Part shown: positions 16,987 to 26,111 of the stretch, one piece after another
How positions within the stretch are numbered: position 1 is the first letter of the stretch
Layout of the letters: the number at the start of each line of letters is the position of its first letter
Made by a program: the position numbers and the translations under genes
The notes under the pieces: generated by a model
The model's input: only the letters and a program-made list of their open reading frames with translations
The model's database searches: none
What the model was told of the DNA's origin: nothing
Assembly: GCF_002078605.1 (NCBI RefSeq)
Contig: NZ_MSJR01000002.1
Location: 124,001-188,000 of the forward strand
DNA length: 64,000 bases
Source: Salegentibacter sediminis
GTDB taxonomy: Bacteria > Bacteroidota > Bacteroidia > Flavobacteriales > Flavobacteriaceae
Reading direction: 5' to 3'

Positions 16987-18048
16987 ATGAATAACCGGAA
17001 ATTACTAAAATATCACTCCTGGTTTGGGCTTATTGCCGGACTTTTTCTATTAATTATGGGGGTGTCGGGTAGTATCCTGGTATTTCATAAGGAATTGGAT
17101 TTCTGGTTTTTTAGGACACAATATGAGCAGGATTATTCAGGGGAATTGCAATTAGACAGGGCTATAGAGGAAGTCCAGGCGGTATATCCCGGTTGGGATA
17201 CTCGATTGAAGCAATTTGAACCGGGAAAAGTCCTGGTCTTTGATTTACGGCATCAGCAGCAACGAGCCTATCTTTTTGTTCACCCCACCTCGGGAAAGAT
17301 TTTGAGAGAAGTAGATGCCAACACGCATTTTACATCCTGGCTTTTAAAGCTACATTATTCCCTGCATTCGGGGGCTGTAGGGCGGATAATTATCCTGCTG
17401 GCTGGAATCGTATTTTTCCTTTCCCTGCTTAGTGGGATAATCCTTTACCGCAAATCTATTTTTAAAGTCTTTGCTTTTAGGATCAGGCTTAGGCCTCACA
17501 ATAAACGGAGTTTCTATTCTTCGCTGCACCGGTATGTAGGGGTCTGGGCTTTATTCCTGAACCTGGTTTTGGTGGTGACGGGAATTATACTTGCCTATAC
17601 GGTTGCTAAAGCCGGCCTTAATCCATTACCGGCACCATCGGGTCCGAAATTGGAGATCTCGCTGAATGAAAGTATGGCCGAATTGAAAACAGATTTTCCT
17701 CAATTCACCCCAACTTATATACGGCTTCCTCTAAATAAAAATGCTGATATCACCGTCTTCGGAAAATTTGCTGGGGATGCTTTTTATTTCAGTGAATTCT
17801 ATAATTACATCCGCCTGGATTACCAGACCGGGCAGGTCACTTCAGTAAAAAAGGTGACGGGATCCTCTTTTTCCAATCAACTCGCCAGCACGGTAATGCC
17901 TTTGCATTATGCTGAATTTGGAGGGCTGACTGTTAAAATTCTCTATAGCCTAATCGGGCTCTCCGGGCCTTTTCTTTCCATAACCGGATTTCTGATCTGG
18001 CTGAAGGGAAGAAGAAAGAAACGCCAGAAAAGAAAGAAGCTTTCCTAA
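16987..18048 (+). CDS. PepSY-associated membrane protein (iron-uptake type)
   Basis: A 353-residue protein with four transmembrane segments: residues about 12-32, 125-150, 185-210 and 310-335. The N-terminal segment LLKYHSWFGLIAGLFLLIMGVSG and the histidines in HYSLHSG, SLHRYVG and PLHYAEFG are features of the PepSY_TM family, whose relatives (PiuB, FhuF-unrelated reductases such as FoxB/FegB) work in reduction or passage of ferric siderophores at the inner membrane. It lies 49 bases after the receptor, behind a hairpin. The conserved histidines could bind haem. The role in siderophore reduction is inferred. Confidence 0.8.
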   Translation: MNNRKLLKYHSWFGLIAGLFLLIMGVSGSILVFHKELDFWFFRTQYEQDYSGELQLDRAIEEVQAVYPGWDTRLKQFEPGKVLVFDLRHQQQRAYLFVHPTSGKILREVDANTHFTSWLLKLHYSLHSGAVGRIIILLAGIVFFLSLLSGIILYRKSIFKVFAFRIRLRPHNKRSFYSSLHRYVGVWALFLNLVLVVTGIILAYTVAKAGLNPLPAPSGPKLEISLNESMAELKTDFPQFTPTYIRLPLNKNADITVFGKFAGDAFYFSEFYNYIRLDYQTGQVTSVKKVTGSSFSNQLASTVMPLHYAEFGGLTVKILYSLIGLSGPFLSITGFLIWLKGRRKKRQKRKKLS

Positions 18049-18260
18049 TTAAAGTTAGCGGAATCAGGTTTGCTTAAATCGGCTTATAGAAGCCGGAAGG
18101 AAAGTAGAATTTGAAATAAATTTTTTTTCCTGTCTCTAAATCAAAAAAATAAAAGTTCAGCTTACGAAGAAATAATTTTTACCTTCGCCGGCTTGAATTT
18201 GAAAACTTTTTGAGGATAGCCGGGGTTTAAGCCCTTCATGATTTGATAAATCAACCAGGA

Positions 18261-20084
18261 ATGAAAAGAAATCTACTTTTTTTTGCAGTCGTATGTATGA
18301 CATTCGGCTTTAGCCGGGCACAGGATAACCCGGAACAACCAGAACAACTTGAAGAAGTGATGCTCACTGCAGGTCGCATCGATCTTCCTTTTTCCAGAAA
18401 TTCCCGAACTATTAAGCTCATTTCTTCAGAAGAAATAAAAAATTCCGGGGCAAATAACCTTGCTGATTTGCTGCAGCAGGTAACCGGAGTGGATATTCGG
18501 CGTAGAGGTACCGGTGGGGCCCAGGCCGACCTTTACATACGTGGGGGAAGCTTTGACCAGACTTTACTGCTAATTGACGGGATTAAAGTAGAAGATGCGC
18601 AAACGGGACATCATACGCTTAACCTCGCTTTGCCGATGGAAGTTATTGAACGCATAGAGATCATTAAAGGCCCTGCCGCCCGGGTCTATGGCCAAAATGC
18701 ATTTACCGGTGCCGTTAATATTGTTACCAAAGATGCTTTCCGCAATGAAGTATCGATAGGGCTGGAAGCGGGTTCTTATGAGCAAAAAAATGCTTCGGTG
18801 ACTGTTAGCAGTAAGCTGGAGAAATCTTCGCATATCATAAATTATACGCGGCAGCTTTCAGATGGATATCGCTACAATACCGATTATGATAATCAGCAGT
18901 ATTTTATAAAAAGTAATTTTGATTCTGAAAGCTTACCTATCGAGATGATCGCCGCTTTCGCCGACCGGAAATTTGGAGCTAACGGGTTTTATGCTTCCCC
19001 TGAAGCCGTAGACCAATATGAAGAAACCCAGGCCAGCCTTTTAGGCTTCTCCAGCATTATCGAGAAAGGAAATCTCAGCCTGAAACCGAGGGTGTACTGG
19101 CGAAGAAATGAAGATGAATATATTTATTTGAGGCAGGATCCCTCTGTTTACAGGAACCTGCACATCAGTAATAAAGTGGGCGCTGAAGTAAATGCTTCAT
19201 ACACTTCAAATCTTGGGGTAACCGGATTTGGGGTTGATATGGCAAAGGTTTTTCTTTCCAGTAACAACCTGGGAGACAGGGAACGTTTTATGACGACTCT
19301 GTTTCTGGAACATCAGTTCAAATTGCTAAACGACCGCCTCGATGTAACTCCCGGCCTGGCCGTTAATTATTTTTCAGATTTTAAATTTCACGCCTTTCCC
19401 GGGGTAGATGTAGGTTACCAGTTGGCCGACAAATGGAGAGCCTATGGGAATATCGGCTATACTTACCGAATACCTACCTACACCGATCTTTATTACGAGT
19501 CTCCCAATACCATTGGGAATGAAGATCTTGAACCCGAAGAAGCTGTTTCAGAAGAATTTGGCCTGAAGTATTTGGCTTCCCAATTGCAGTTTTCTGTGGC
19601 ATTGTTCAACCGCGATGCGCGCAATCTAATAGATTACGTGAAAGAAAATCTAGATGATCTCTGGCAGGCAAAAAATGTACGGGACGTAAATTCAAAAGGG
19701 GTAGAGGCTAATCTTTCTTATGGCTATAATATCAATAATCACCGGCAACACCTTGACCTGGGGTATACCTACCTTAAGGATAATATAAAAGATCTCGATC
19801 TGGATTTTTCCCAGTACTCTATTAATTCTCTCAGGCATCATTTCACGGCAACATACACTTCACAATTCATCAAAAACCTGAGCCACAGTGTTATCTATTC
19901 CTATGCTGAGCGTAGCCTGGGAGAATCTTACAGCCTTGTGGATTTCAACATTCGCTTGAGCCTGGATGATTTGGAAATATATGTAGCGGCCAATAATATC
20001 TTCAATACGGAATATACCGAAACCAACCTGGTGCCTATGCCTAAAGGGAATATGCTTTTTGGATTAAGGTATAATTTAAGATAG
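18261..20084 (+). CDS. BtuB-like TonB-dependent receptor
   Basis: 607 residues from the ATG at 18261, which begins a clean signal peptide (MKRNLLFFAVVCMTFGFSRAQ); an upstream TTG at 18243 is less likely. There is no carboxypeptidase-like domain. The TonB box region is LEEVMLTAGR, the plug includes ANNLADLLQQVTGVDIRRRG and RIEIIKGPAARVYG, and the short 22-strand barrel ends in GLRYNLR. The length and the plug resemble vitamin B12 receptors (BtuB), and the organism carries a B12-dependent ribonucleotide reductase at the other end of this window. I see no cobalamin riboswitch upstream, so a different ligand is possible. Confidence 0.8.
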   Translation: MKRNLLFFAVVCMTFGFSRAQDNPEQPEQLEEVMLTAGRIDLPFSRNSRTIKLISSEEIKNSGANNLADLLQQVTGVDIRRRGTGGAQADLYIRGGSFDQTLLLIDGIKVEDAQTGHHTLNLALPMEVIERIEIIKGPAARVYGQNAFTGAVNIVTKDAFRNEVSIGLEAGSYEQKNASVTVSSKLEKSSHIINYTRQLSDGYRYNTDYDNQQYFIKSNFDSESLPIEMIAAFADRKFGANGFYASPEAVDQYEETQASLLGFSSIIEKGNLSLKPRVYWRRNEDEYIYLRQDPSVYRNLHISNKVGAEVNASYTSNLGVTGFGVDMAKVFLSSNNLGDRERFMTTLFLEHQFKLLNDRLDVTPGLAVNYFSDFKFHAFPGVDVGYQLADKWRAYGNIGYTYRIPTYTDLYYESPNTIGNEDLEPEEAVSEEFGLKYLASQLQFSVALFNRDARNLIDYVKENLDDLWQAKNVRDVNSKGVEANLSYGYNINNHRQHLDLGYTYLKDNIKDLDLDFSQYSINSLRHHFTATYTSQFIKNLSHSVIYSYAERSLGESYSLVDFNIRLSLDDLEIYVAANNIFNTEYTETNLVPMPKGNMLFGLRYNLR

Positions 20085-20211
20085 TGGGCTATAGAATTTA
20101 TAGTTTACCCGTAGGGAGTAGAACTTTCCATTCTGGCTTAGATGATTTTAATCATTTTGAATAAGATCTTATTTCTTAATTTTAAAGGACTTATCTTAAA
20201 ATGTATGGATC

Positions 20212-20535
20212 ATGGTAAAGGTGAAAAATAAGACTACTGAAGTTGTCTACTGGATATTGATTATTCTCGCGGTGCTTCTTGGAATTCTTTTTTATGGGGT
20301 GTTGGAGGCTGATTTTAGCCTTAGTTTTTTGATCCTCTTTTCAGGCTTACCCTTCTTACTTTTCGTAGTAGGAGCCTTCGGCTTGCTATGGCCCAGGATT
20401 AAACCCACCGGGGACAGTACTTATATCATTCACGCCATCGTGATGGGGGTTTTGTTTTTTATCCTCTTTCTGATACATACCTGGGTGATACTACCACTTA
20501 TTTGTCCCGACTTTGGAAGGAATCTTGGAATGTAG
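20212..20535 (+). CDS. small three-span membrane protein of unknown function
   Basis: A 107-residue protein made of three hydrophobic segments (about 12-30, 36-60 and 72-95) separated by short loops, with a basic N-terminus MVKVKNK. No motif or family is recognised. It lies 127 bases after the BtuB-like receptor on the same strand and may be transcribed separately. Confidence 0.6.
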   Translation: MVKVKNKTTEVVYWILIILAVLLGILFYGVLEADFSLSFLILFSGLPFLLFVVGAFGLLWPRIKPTGDSTYIIHAIVMGVLFFILFLIHTWVILPLICPDFGRNLGM

Positions 20536-20896
20536 AAATAGCGGAGAAACTGATTTTTAATGAGACAAAGAAGAAAGATAGGGATCAGGTGTCGTCCCGG
20601 TTATGTTCCTTACTAAACTTTACCAGAAGGTATAAGGCGGCTCCCCCAATAAAAGAAGCAAGGACGGCTATGAATATTAAGAGATAATCCAAAATTTAAA
20701 TTTTAAAGCTTATCAGTCGGTGTATTAATTTGATAGTAAATAGAAAACCGATGTTCTATTTTCAAATGTAGACACTTTGGAAAATCAGAGCTTAGGGCCC
20801 CACGTTAAATGAATGGTAAATCTCAGGCCTATATTGCAGTTCATCTACAGAAAGGGGTCATTTATCGAAAAGTCAGTTTCGAATTAGGTCCTGGAT
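20536..20896. other. intergenic region before response regulator
   Basis: Apart from the possible 35-residue ORF on the minus strand (20585-20692) I see no gene, repeat or RNA structure here. Confidence 0.35.
20585..20692 (-). CDS. possible 35-residue membrane peptide
   Basis: A minus-strand frame with a TTG start gives one hydrophobic helix (YLLIFIAVLASFIGGAALYLL) followed by a charged tail (VKFSKEHNRDD). The composition looks coding, but there is no other support; the start and expression are uncertain. A frame on the plus strand over the same bases looks like a shadow of it. Confidence 0.3.
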   Translation of the reverse strand: MDYLLIFIAVLASFIGGAALYLLVKFSKEHNRDDT

Positions 20897-21325
20897 TTAT
20901 TCTGCGAAGACTTCAGAATTAAAAAAGGGGTTAAGTACTTTTATGTTTAAAAGTTCTTTGTAATCTTCGTGTTCGAGAAATTTATTGTTAAAGCTAATCA
21001 CTTGGGGGTAAGAAAGCGCTTTTTTCTTATCTGCCGGAAATAGTGAAGAGGTGAGCATAACCACAAAAATATTCTTATGAGCATATAACTCATTGATCTG
21101 GTCTAAAACTTCCCAGCCATCCATTACAGGCATATTAATATCTAAAAAGATTAGAACTGCTTTCCGCTCTTCGATTACATTGTGAAGATGATTCATTAAG
21201 GTTTTTCCGTTCCAAAAGCATTTTAAGGGGGAATCCACCAGTTTAACTAATTGTCTTTTCTGCAACTCGGTAATAAGCTGATCGTCTTCTGCGATAAGAA
21301 TTTCAAGGGGAAATGTATGGGTCAT
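20897..21325 (-). CDS. stand-alone response regulator receiver domain
   Basis: A 142-residue CheY-like protein without an output domain. The acidic pocket is EDD at 13-15, the phosphorylated aspartate is D62 in LDINMPVMDG, the threonine follows in VVMLTSS, and the lysine is in NNKFL, where the usual proline after it is replaced by Phe. Such single receivers in Bacteroidota commonly work next to hybrid histidine kinases, but no kinase lies in this window, so the partner is unknown. Confidence 0.88.
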   Translation of the reverse strand: MTHTFPLEILIAEDDQLITELQKRQLVKLVDSPLKCFWNGKTLMNHLHNVIEERKAVLIFLDINMPVMDGWEVLDQINELYAHKNIFVVMLTSSLFPADKKKALSYPQVISFNNKFLEHEDYKELLNIKVLNPFFNSEVFAE

Positions 21326-21563
21326 CCAGCCAGAAATTTATGTCCTGCAGGTGAAATCTGAAGGCTGGTAAAGGTATAAAACCAAAAGAATTAAGAATAA
21401 TTTTTTTTAAGAAGATGTAAATAAACTGACGAAGATCAGTCCATGACAGGAATAATAGAAAGGATTCTCCCCGCGCTTTCTTTTTTAACGCTTTCTTGGC
21501 TAAGGATATCAGGCTCAAAATTTATATTAGATAAGGAATATACCCAAATTTCAGCCCTTACTA

Positions 21564-22496
21564 TTGAGCAAATATATTCACCATATTAACCTGTTTTTGA
21601 TAAGCTTTTTTATCCTGGTTCTCCAGGGATGTGGTAGAGAAATGGAAGGCTCAGGGAGGGCATTGCCCCAGCAGAGCCCTTTTGTGCAGGATACTTTTTT
21701 TAAAGCTTCCAGAGACAGCATATCCCATACTTTCAAACTTAAATACCGCCGGGATTCTATTAAAAACTGGTCACAGCTGGAACAACTTCTTAAGGATTAT
21801 TCGCAGGTACAAAAGGAAATTATTTATAGCCTTAACCGTATAGATCCTCACCGCTTAAAATCGGGCTTAGAACTTATTAGGCCAGATAGTATTTCAGAGA
21901 ATTTTTTCGATTATAGCCCCTTTCCTGAACACCTGGATTTGTTGGATTCGCTGCCAAAGACCCTCCTGGTAAATCAGCGGGTGCAGGCCTTTGGAGTTTA
22001 TGAATACGGGCAATTGTGCCGCTGGGGCCCGGTAAGTTCCGGGAAACAATCTACGCCCACTCCCAACGGGCTTCACTATGCAAATTTCAAAGCTAAAAGG
22101 AAGGTAAGTACCGTGAACTCCTCCTGGATTATGCCGTATTATTTTAATTTCATGAATTTTGAAGGAATTGGCATTCATCAGTATACCTTACCGGGATTTC
22201 CAGCCAGTCATTCCTGTGTGAGGCTTTTTATGGAGGATGCGAAGTATATTTATTACTGGGCTGATATGTGGCAGTTAAAAGGGAATCAATTGCTTAAAAA
22301 TGGTACCCCGTTTATTGTTTTCGGAACTTATAATTTCAATGAACCTGCTCCCTGGCTAAAACTTGCTGAAAATCCTTTGGCCAATTTTATAAATAAAGAG
22401 GAACTGGATTCCTTAAAGAACTATATTCAGGCTTATAAAGCCGATTCTCTTAATTTTAAAAACCTGGTAAATCCTGAAAATCAAGTTATGCAATAA
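21564..22496 (+). CDS. lipoprotein L,D-transpeptidase (YkuD domain)
   Basis: A 310-residue protein starting at TTG. The N-terminal signal ends in a lipobox (LVLQGCGRE), so it is a lipoprotein. The catalytic YkuD motif is IHQYTLPGFPASHSCVRLF, with the nucleophile cysteine near residue 218 and the upstream histidine in GIHQ. These enzymes make 3-3 cross-links in peptidoglycan or attach proteins to it. The region before the catalytic domain (residues 40-130) is helical and unassigned. It is monocistronic. Confidence 0.88.
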   Translation: MSKYIHHINLFLISFFILVLQGCGREMEGSGRALPQQSPFVQDTFFKASRDSISHTFKLKYRRDSIKNWSQLEQLLKDYSQVQKEIIYSLNRIDPHRLKSGLELIRPDSISENFFDYSPFPEHLDLLDSLPKTLLVNQRVQAFGVYEYGQLCRWGPVSSGKQSTPTPNGLHYANFKAKRKVSTVNSSWIMPYYFNFMNFEGIGIHQYTLPGFPASHSCVRLFMEDAKYIYYWADMWQLKGNQLLKNGTPFIVFGTYNFNEPAPWLKLAENPLANFINKEELDSLKNYIQAYKADSLNFKNLVNPENQVMQ

Positions 22497-22551
22497 TAGA
22501 ATGCCGAATCAAAATGGGATTTTATAAATTAGTGAACTAAATATCTAAATT

Positions 22552-23313
22552 ATGAAAAGTACATTCAATCTGGTATTAACTATCCTGGTATTATTCTTTT
22601 CCGCGGGAAATCTATTTGCCCAGGAAACTAAAATTATGGTAAGGGCTGGTGCTAATGATGCCAAATTTATTGGGACTTCCATGGGTGGTGCCAAAATCAT
22701 CATTAGGGATGTAGAAACCGGAAGAATACTCGATGAAGGGCTTACTACAGGGATAACGGGTGATACCGGGACCATCCTGATCTCACCAGTGCAGCGCTAT
22801 AAAAGAATCACCACTGAAAAGACTGCCGGCTACCAGGCCAGTTTGGAGCTGGAGAAGCCCACTTTTGTAAGTATAGAAGCCCATGGACCCATGAGTAAAA
22901 AACAGGCTAAAGCGGTGTCTTCAACCCAATTATGGATTATCCCGGGAAAGGACATTACTGGAGATGGCATTATTTTAGAAATCCCCGGTTTTGTGGTAGA
23001 TATTTTATCGCCTCAAACTCATGAAACTATAAGTTCAGAAAGCAACATAGAGATAAAAGCTAATATTGTAATGATGTGTGGATGCCCCGTAACCGAAGCG
23101 GGTACCTGGGATGCCTCGGGTTATGAGATTAAGGCGCTTATTTCTTCGGATGGGAAAGAACAGAAGGAGGTCGATCTAAAGCCTACAGGTAAAGCGAGTA
23201 CTTTCTCTGAAACTGTACAACTGGGAGAAGGCGATTATGAAATTGAGGTCTATGCCTACGATCCAAAAACAGGCAATACAGGCCTTGATAAACTTAATAT
23301 TATTGTGAAATAG
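22552..23313 (+). CDS. secreted protein of unknown function with Ig-like C-terminus
   Basis: A 253-residue protein with a signal peptide (cleavage after NLFAQ). Residues 25-140 contain a beta-rich repeat-like region (GARIIIRDVETGRILDEGLTTG type). The last 100 residues have the alternating pattern of an Ig-like or transthyretin-like domain ending in DYEIEVYAYDPKTGNTG, preceded by the odd Cys-rich motif MMCGCPVTEAGTWD. I do not recognise a named family. It lies 55 bases after the L,D-transpeptidase and converges with the HAD phosphatase. Confidence 0.65.
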   Translation: MKSTFNLVLTILVLFFSAGNLFAQETKIMVRAGANDAKFIGTSMGGAKIIIRDVETGRILDEGLTTGITGDTGTILISPVQRYKRITTEKTAGYQASLELEKPTFVSIEAHGPMSKKQAKAVSSTQLWIIPGKDITGDGIILEIPGFVVDILSPQTHETISSESNIEIKANIVMMCGCPVTEAGTWDASGYEIKALISSDGKEQKEVDLKPTGKASTFSETVQLGEGDYEIEVYAYDPKTGNTGLDKLNIIVK

Positions 23314-23322
23314 GCCTGGGTT

Positions 23323-24141
23323 TTAATTGTGGAGCAGTCCTAGTTCTTCTATTGTCTTTAAAACGCCGTTTTCATTATTACTGTACCGGGTTACAAAATT
23401 ACTTGCCTGCTTGATCTCGGGATGAGCATTTTTCATGGCGTAGCTGTATTTTGCATTTTTCATCATTTCCAGGTCATTCAGGTAATCGCCGAATACCAGG
23501 GTTTCCTCAGGCAAAATATTCAATTCCCGTTGTACGTCTTTTATCGCATTTCCCTTGTTGGCGTCTAATGCGGTAATATCGATAAAAACCTTTGCTGCAA
23601 TAGCAACCTTGAACCTATCGGTATAATTTACAAAATGCGGGTAGGTATGTTCCTCGACCCCTTTATCATTGCACAGGGTCACCTTTAGAATAACGTCATT
23701 AACTTTGGTAAGATCTTCAACCGGTTTTAGACGCTGGTAAAATTGGGAAATATGAGCGATAAAGTCCTTATCCCTGGTTTCTACATATGCCGATTCCTTT
23801 CCACAGAGCACTAATTTGGTGTCTTCCAGTTTGCGGCCCATTTTAATAAAACCAATGGCGTCTTCATGATTGAGAGGATTAACGTAGAGCTCTTTCCCTT
23901 TATGGGAAACAAAGGTGCCGTTTTCAGCAAAGAACATCATCCTGTTTTTAATCGGTTCGAAGTTAGCTTCGAGATTATAGAATTGCCGGCCGCTTGCAAC
24001 CGAGAACATGATACCTTTTTCAGAAAGCCTTTTTTCGATTTCCCAGAAATCGGGATGGATTTCGTGCCGGTCATTCAGCAGGGTTCCATCCATATCGGTA
24101 ACGATTAGTTTTATATTTTTCTGGCCGTTAAGAGTTTCCAT
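23323..24141 (-). CDS. Cof-type HAD-IIB phosphatase
   Basis: A 272-residue protein. Motif I is VTDMDGTLLND near the N-terminus, with the nucleophile aspartate and the acid/base aspartate two positions later; motif II is in FSVASGRQF; motif III/IV is DANKGNAIKD followed by VFGDYLNDLEMM. The C2 cap places it in the Cof/YidA group, which acts on sugar phosphates, FMN or similar. A perfect -7 box lies on the minus strand at 24171-24178. Confidence 0.9.
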   Translation of the reverse strand: METLNGQKNIKLIVTDMDGTLLNDRHEIHPDFWEIEKRLSEKGIMFSVASGRQFYNLEANFEPIKNRMMFFAENGTFVSHKGKELYVNPLNHEDAIGFIKMGRKLEDTKLVLCGKESAYVETRDKDFIAHISQFYQRLKPVEDLTKVNDVILKVTLCNDKGVEEHTYPHFVNYTDRFKVAIAAKVFIDITALDANKGNAIKDVQRELNILPEETLVFGDYLNDLEMMKNAKYSYAMKNAHPEIKQASNFVTRYSNNENGVLKTIEELGLLHN

Positions 24142-24170
24142 ATTTTATTTCCTATGCTACATCAAACCGG

Positions 24171-24178
24171 CAAATATA
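24171..24178 (-). promoter_or_regulatory. -7 box of HAD phosphatase (TATATTTG on minus strand)
   Basis: The complement reads TATATTTG, an exact TAnnTTTG match, about 30 bases before the ATG at 24141. A clear -33 element is not visible. Confidence 0.4.
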
Positions 24179-24245
24179 GGGTATCATTTGCCTCTGATTG
24201 TTAATTCTGTATCAAATTTGTTTATACGGATATTAGGGGAAAAAA

Positions 24246-24277
24246 AGATGCTCCGGAAACACTTGTTTCCGAAGCAT
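24246..24277 (-). terminator. terminator of the phage-holin-like/SanA genes
   Basis: A 15-base stem with one mismatch (GATGCTTCGGAAACA paired with TGTTTCCGGAGCATC on the minus strand) is followed there by a run of seven T. It lies 22 bases after the stop of the gene at 24300. Confidence 0.8.
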
Positions 24278-24299
24278 CAGAAGAAAAGTGTGAATTAGC

Positions 24300-24656
24300 C
24301 TAAAATAAGATGGCGTCTACTATCCCTCCAACTATAGCCAAAAGAATGGCTAGCCAGAGCGATGGTAGGAAACCAACGGTTTTAAAATCTTTACTGAATT
24401 TATCGGCGATCTCGATAATAATGGCATAGGCGATTACCCGGGTTACAAAGCCGAGTCCCAGAAAATAAAATATGCCAAGGGTTGCCACATTCAGAATACC
24501 GGTGAGTAACCAGCTGAGCAGGAAGCTAAGCACTCCAATAATGAGGGCAACCAAAATTGCCGTTTTAAAGCCTTTTAGCTCTACTTTAGACATCATATTT
24601 GCTGCAGCCAGTAATACCAGGGCATCAATGATAATGTGGATTAGCCATTGAAACAT
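24300..24656 (-). CDS. YvlD/phage holin family 4 membrane protein
   Basis: A 118-residue protein with four hydrophobic segments and the typical motif GILNVATLGIFYFLGLGFVTR. This matches the Phage_holin_4_2 (YvlD) family of small inner-membrane proteins. Despite the name, most bacterial members are not phage genes, and nothing phage-like lies nearby. The function is unknown. Confidence 0.75.
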   Translation of the reverse strand: MFQWLIHIIIDALVLLAAANMMSKVELKGFKTAILVALIIGVLSFLLSWLLTGILNVATLGIFYFLGLGFVTRVIAYAIIIEIADKFSKDFKTVGFLPSLWLAILLAIVGGIVDAILF

Positions 24657-24722
24657 TTTAGTTTGGTTTTATGGTTAGTATAACTAAAGATACGAAAAAA
24701 CCTTTAAGAAAATATTATAAAC

Positions 24723-25352
24723 TTAAAGCCTGTCTTCCAGGGTAGTAGGCTCTTTTTTCAATAGCACTTCATAGAGTGCCTTAAAATTGGCCAGGAGCTC
24801 TCGGCGTTCTATTTTATTGGTGGTTTTGTAGGAATGGCTTCGGGCGGCAAACCCGGTATAAGGAAGCTTTAAGCCTTTTGCGATAAAAATAGTTCGGGGC
24901 AAATGGAACTTTTGTGTCACTACAATGGCGTCTTCTACTCCCAGAACAGCATTCGAGCGGTACATGCTATCATAAGTATCCAGGCCGGCGTGATCGAGGA
25001 GGATCTTACTTTCGGGAATTCCCCTTTTCATCAGGTAATTTCCCATTGCGTTAACTTCATTGTAATCGTCGGTAGTGTGATCCCCGGTGACCAGGAAACG
25101 TTTTACCTTTTTATTCCTATATAGTTCAAGGGCGGTATCTACGCGGTCTTTTAGGATAGGGGATAGTTTCCCGTCAGAATGTACACTGGCACCAAGCACA
25201 ATAACCGTTTCTGAAGGTGGAACCAGCGAAATATCCTCAAAAATAAGGTGCTGGGTATCTCTTTCAATGTATGCTTTTAGACCCAGAGCGATCAAAATGG
25301 CAATAATTAAGGAAAGTACTGTGGCGAGAATTACCTTTTTAATTTGTTTCAT
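24723..25352 (-). CDS. SanA/YdcF-like DUF218 protein
   Basis: A 209-residue protein with one N-terminal transmembrane helix (about 5-27). The DUF218 core shows IVLGASVHSDGKLSPILKDR, FLVTGD, NEVNAMGNYLMKRGIP and IVVTQKFHLPRTIFIA. SanA-like proteins influence envelope permeability and vancomycin sensitivity. It is 66 bases upstream of the YvlD-like gene and probably cotranscribed with it. Confidence 0.85.
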   Translation of the reverse strand: MKQIKKVILATVLSLIIAILIALGLKAYIERDTQHLIFEDISLVPPSETVIVLGASVHSDGKLSPILKDRVDTALELYRNKKVKRFLVTGDHTTDDYNEVNAMGNYLMKRGIPESKILLDHAGLDTYDSMYRSNAVLGVEDAIVVTQKFHLPRTIFIAKGLKLPYTGFAARSHSYKTTNKIERRELLANFKALYEVLLKKEPTTLEDRL

Positions 25353-25424
25353 TTTCTCCGGCTATAATACATTCATAAAGATAGGTCATATTATTATACC
25401 TATAGTTTTATTTTATTCCTTAAC

Positions 25425-25456
25425 GTTTACCGGGCTGGTAACATTGTTTACCTTTG
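25425..25456 (+). promoter_or_regulatory. promoter of nitroreductase gene
   Basis: The -7 box TACCTTTG (25449-25456) is an exact consensus match; GTTTA near 25425 can serve as the -33 element at 20-base spacing. The start of transcription would be about 16 bases before the ATG at 25479. Confidence 0.55.
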
Positions 25457-25478
25457 TGCCAAATAAAAGCACAGCAAT

Positions 25479-26111
25479 ATGGGCAATATAAAGGCATTGG
25501 AATGGCGTTATGCTACCAAAAAATTTGATGCTGAAAAAGAATTAACCAGCGAAAAGATCGAGATCCTTAAAAAGGCATTTAATCTTACAGCTACTTCCTA
25601 TGGTTTGCAGCCATTAAAGTTGGTGATAGTTAAAAATAAAAAGCTTCAGGAAAAGCTCCAGAATTTTTCATTTAACCAGAAACAGGTGGGCACGGCTTCT
25701 CATGTGCTTGTTATTTGCATCGAAAAGAAGGTAGGGAAGGAGTTTATTGAAAATTACTTTAAACGGGTAAAGCATGTTCGTGAAACTCCGGAGGAAATCC
25801 TTGCGCCTTTCAAAGAATTTTTAATCGGGGATTTTGAAGCGAAAGCTTCTACCGAAATCACCCAATGGGCCATCAACCAGGCTTATTTAAGCCTGGGGAA
25901 TTTACTTACAGTTTGTGCGATCGAAGAAATTGATGCCTGTCCTATGGAAGGTTTTCAGCCCGATGAATACGATAAACTCTTAAAACTTGAAGACCGTAAC
26001 CTTAGGTCGGTGCTGGTACTTCCTGTTGGGTACCGTGCCGAAGATGATATGTTTTCCAGTTTCAAAAAAGTGCGCAGGCCCCTGGAAGATGTGATAATTG
26101 AAATGGATTAG
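25479..26111 (+). CDS. NAD(P)H-dependent nitroreductase-family oxidoreductase
   Basis: A 210-residue flavoprotein of the NfsB/FRase type. Recognisable elements are WRYATKKFD at the N-terminus (FMN phosphate contact by the arginine), the segment ATSYGLQPLKLVIV (the family usually has SSxxxQPW here), and a C-terminal VLPVGYRAEDD. It probably reduces quinones or nitro compounds. Its stop overlaps the end of ribB on the opposite strand by 4 bases. Confidence 0.85.
   Translation: MGNIKALEWRYATKKFDAEKELTSEKIEILKKAFNLTATSYGLQPLKLVIVKNKKLQEKLQNFSFNQKQVGTASHVLVICIEKKVGKEFIENYFKRVKHVRETPEEILAPFKEFLIGDFEAKASTEITQWAINQAYLSLGNLLTVCAIEEIDACPMEGFQPDEYDKLLKLEDRNLRSVLVLPVGYRAEDDMFSSFKKVRRPLEDVIIEMD

Noticed and set aside
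18049-18260. Cobalamin riboswitch before the BtuB-like receptor
   Set aside because: I could not find the B12-box core or the expected stem pattern; the region looks AT-rich without clear structure.
24300-24656. Phage origin suggested by the holin-family name
   Set aside because: No other phage genes, attachment sites or shifts in composition are seen; the YvlD family is chromosomal in many bacteria.
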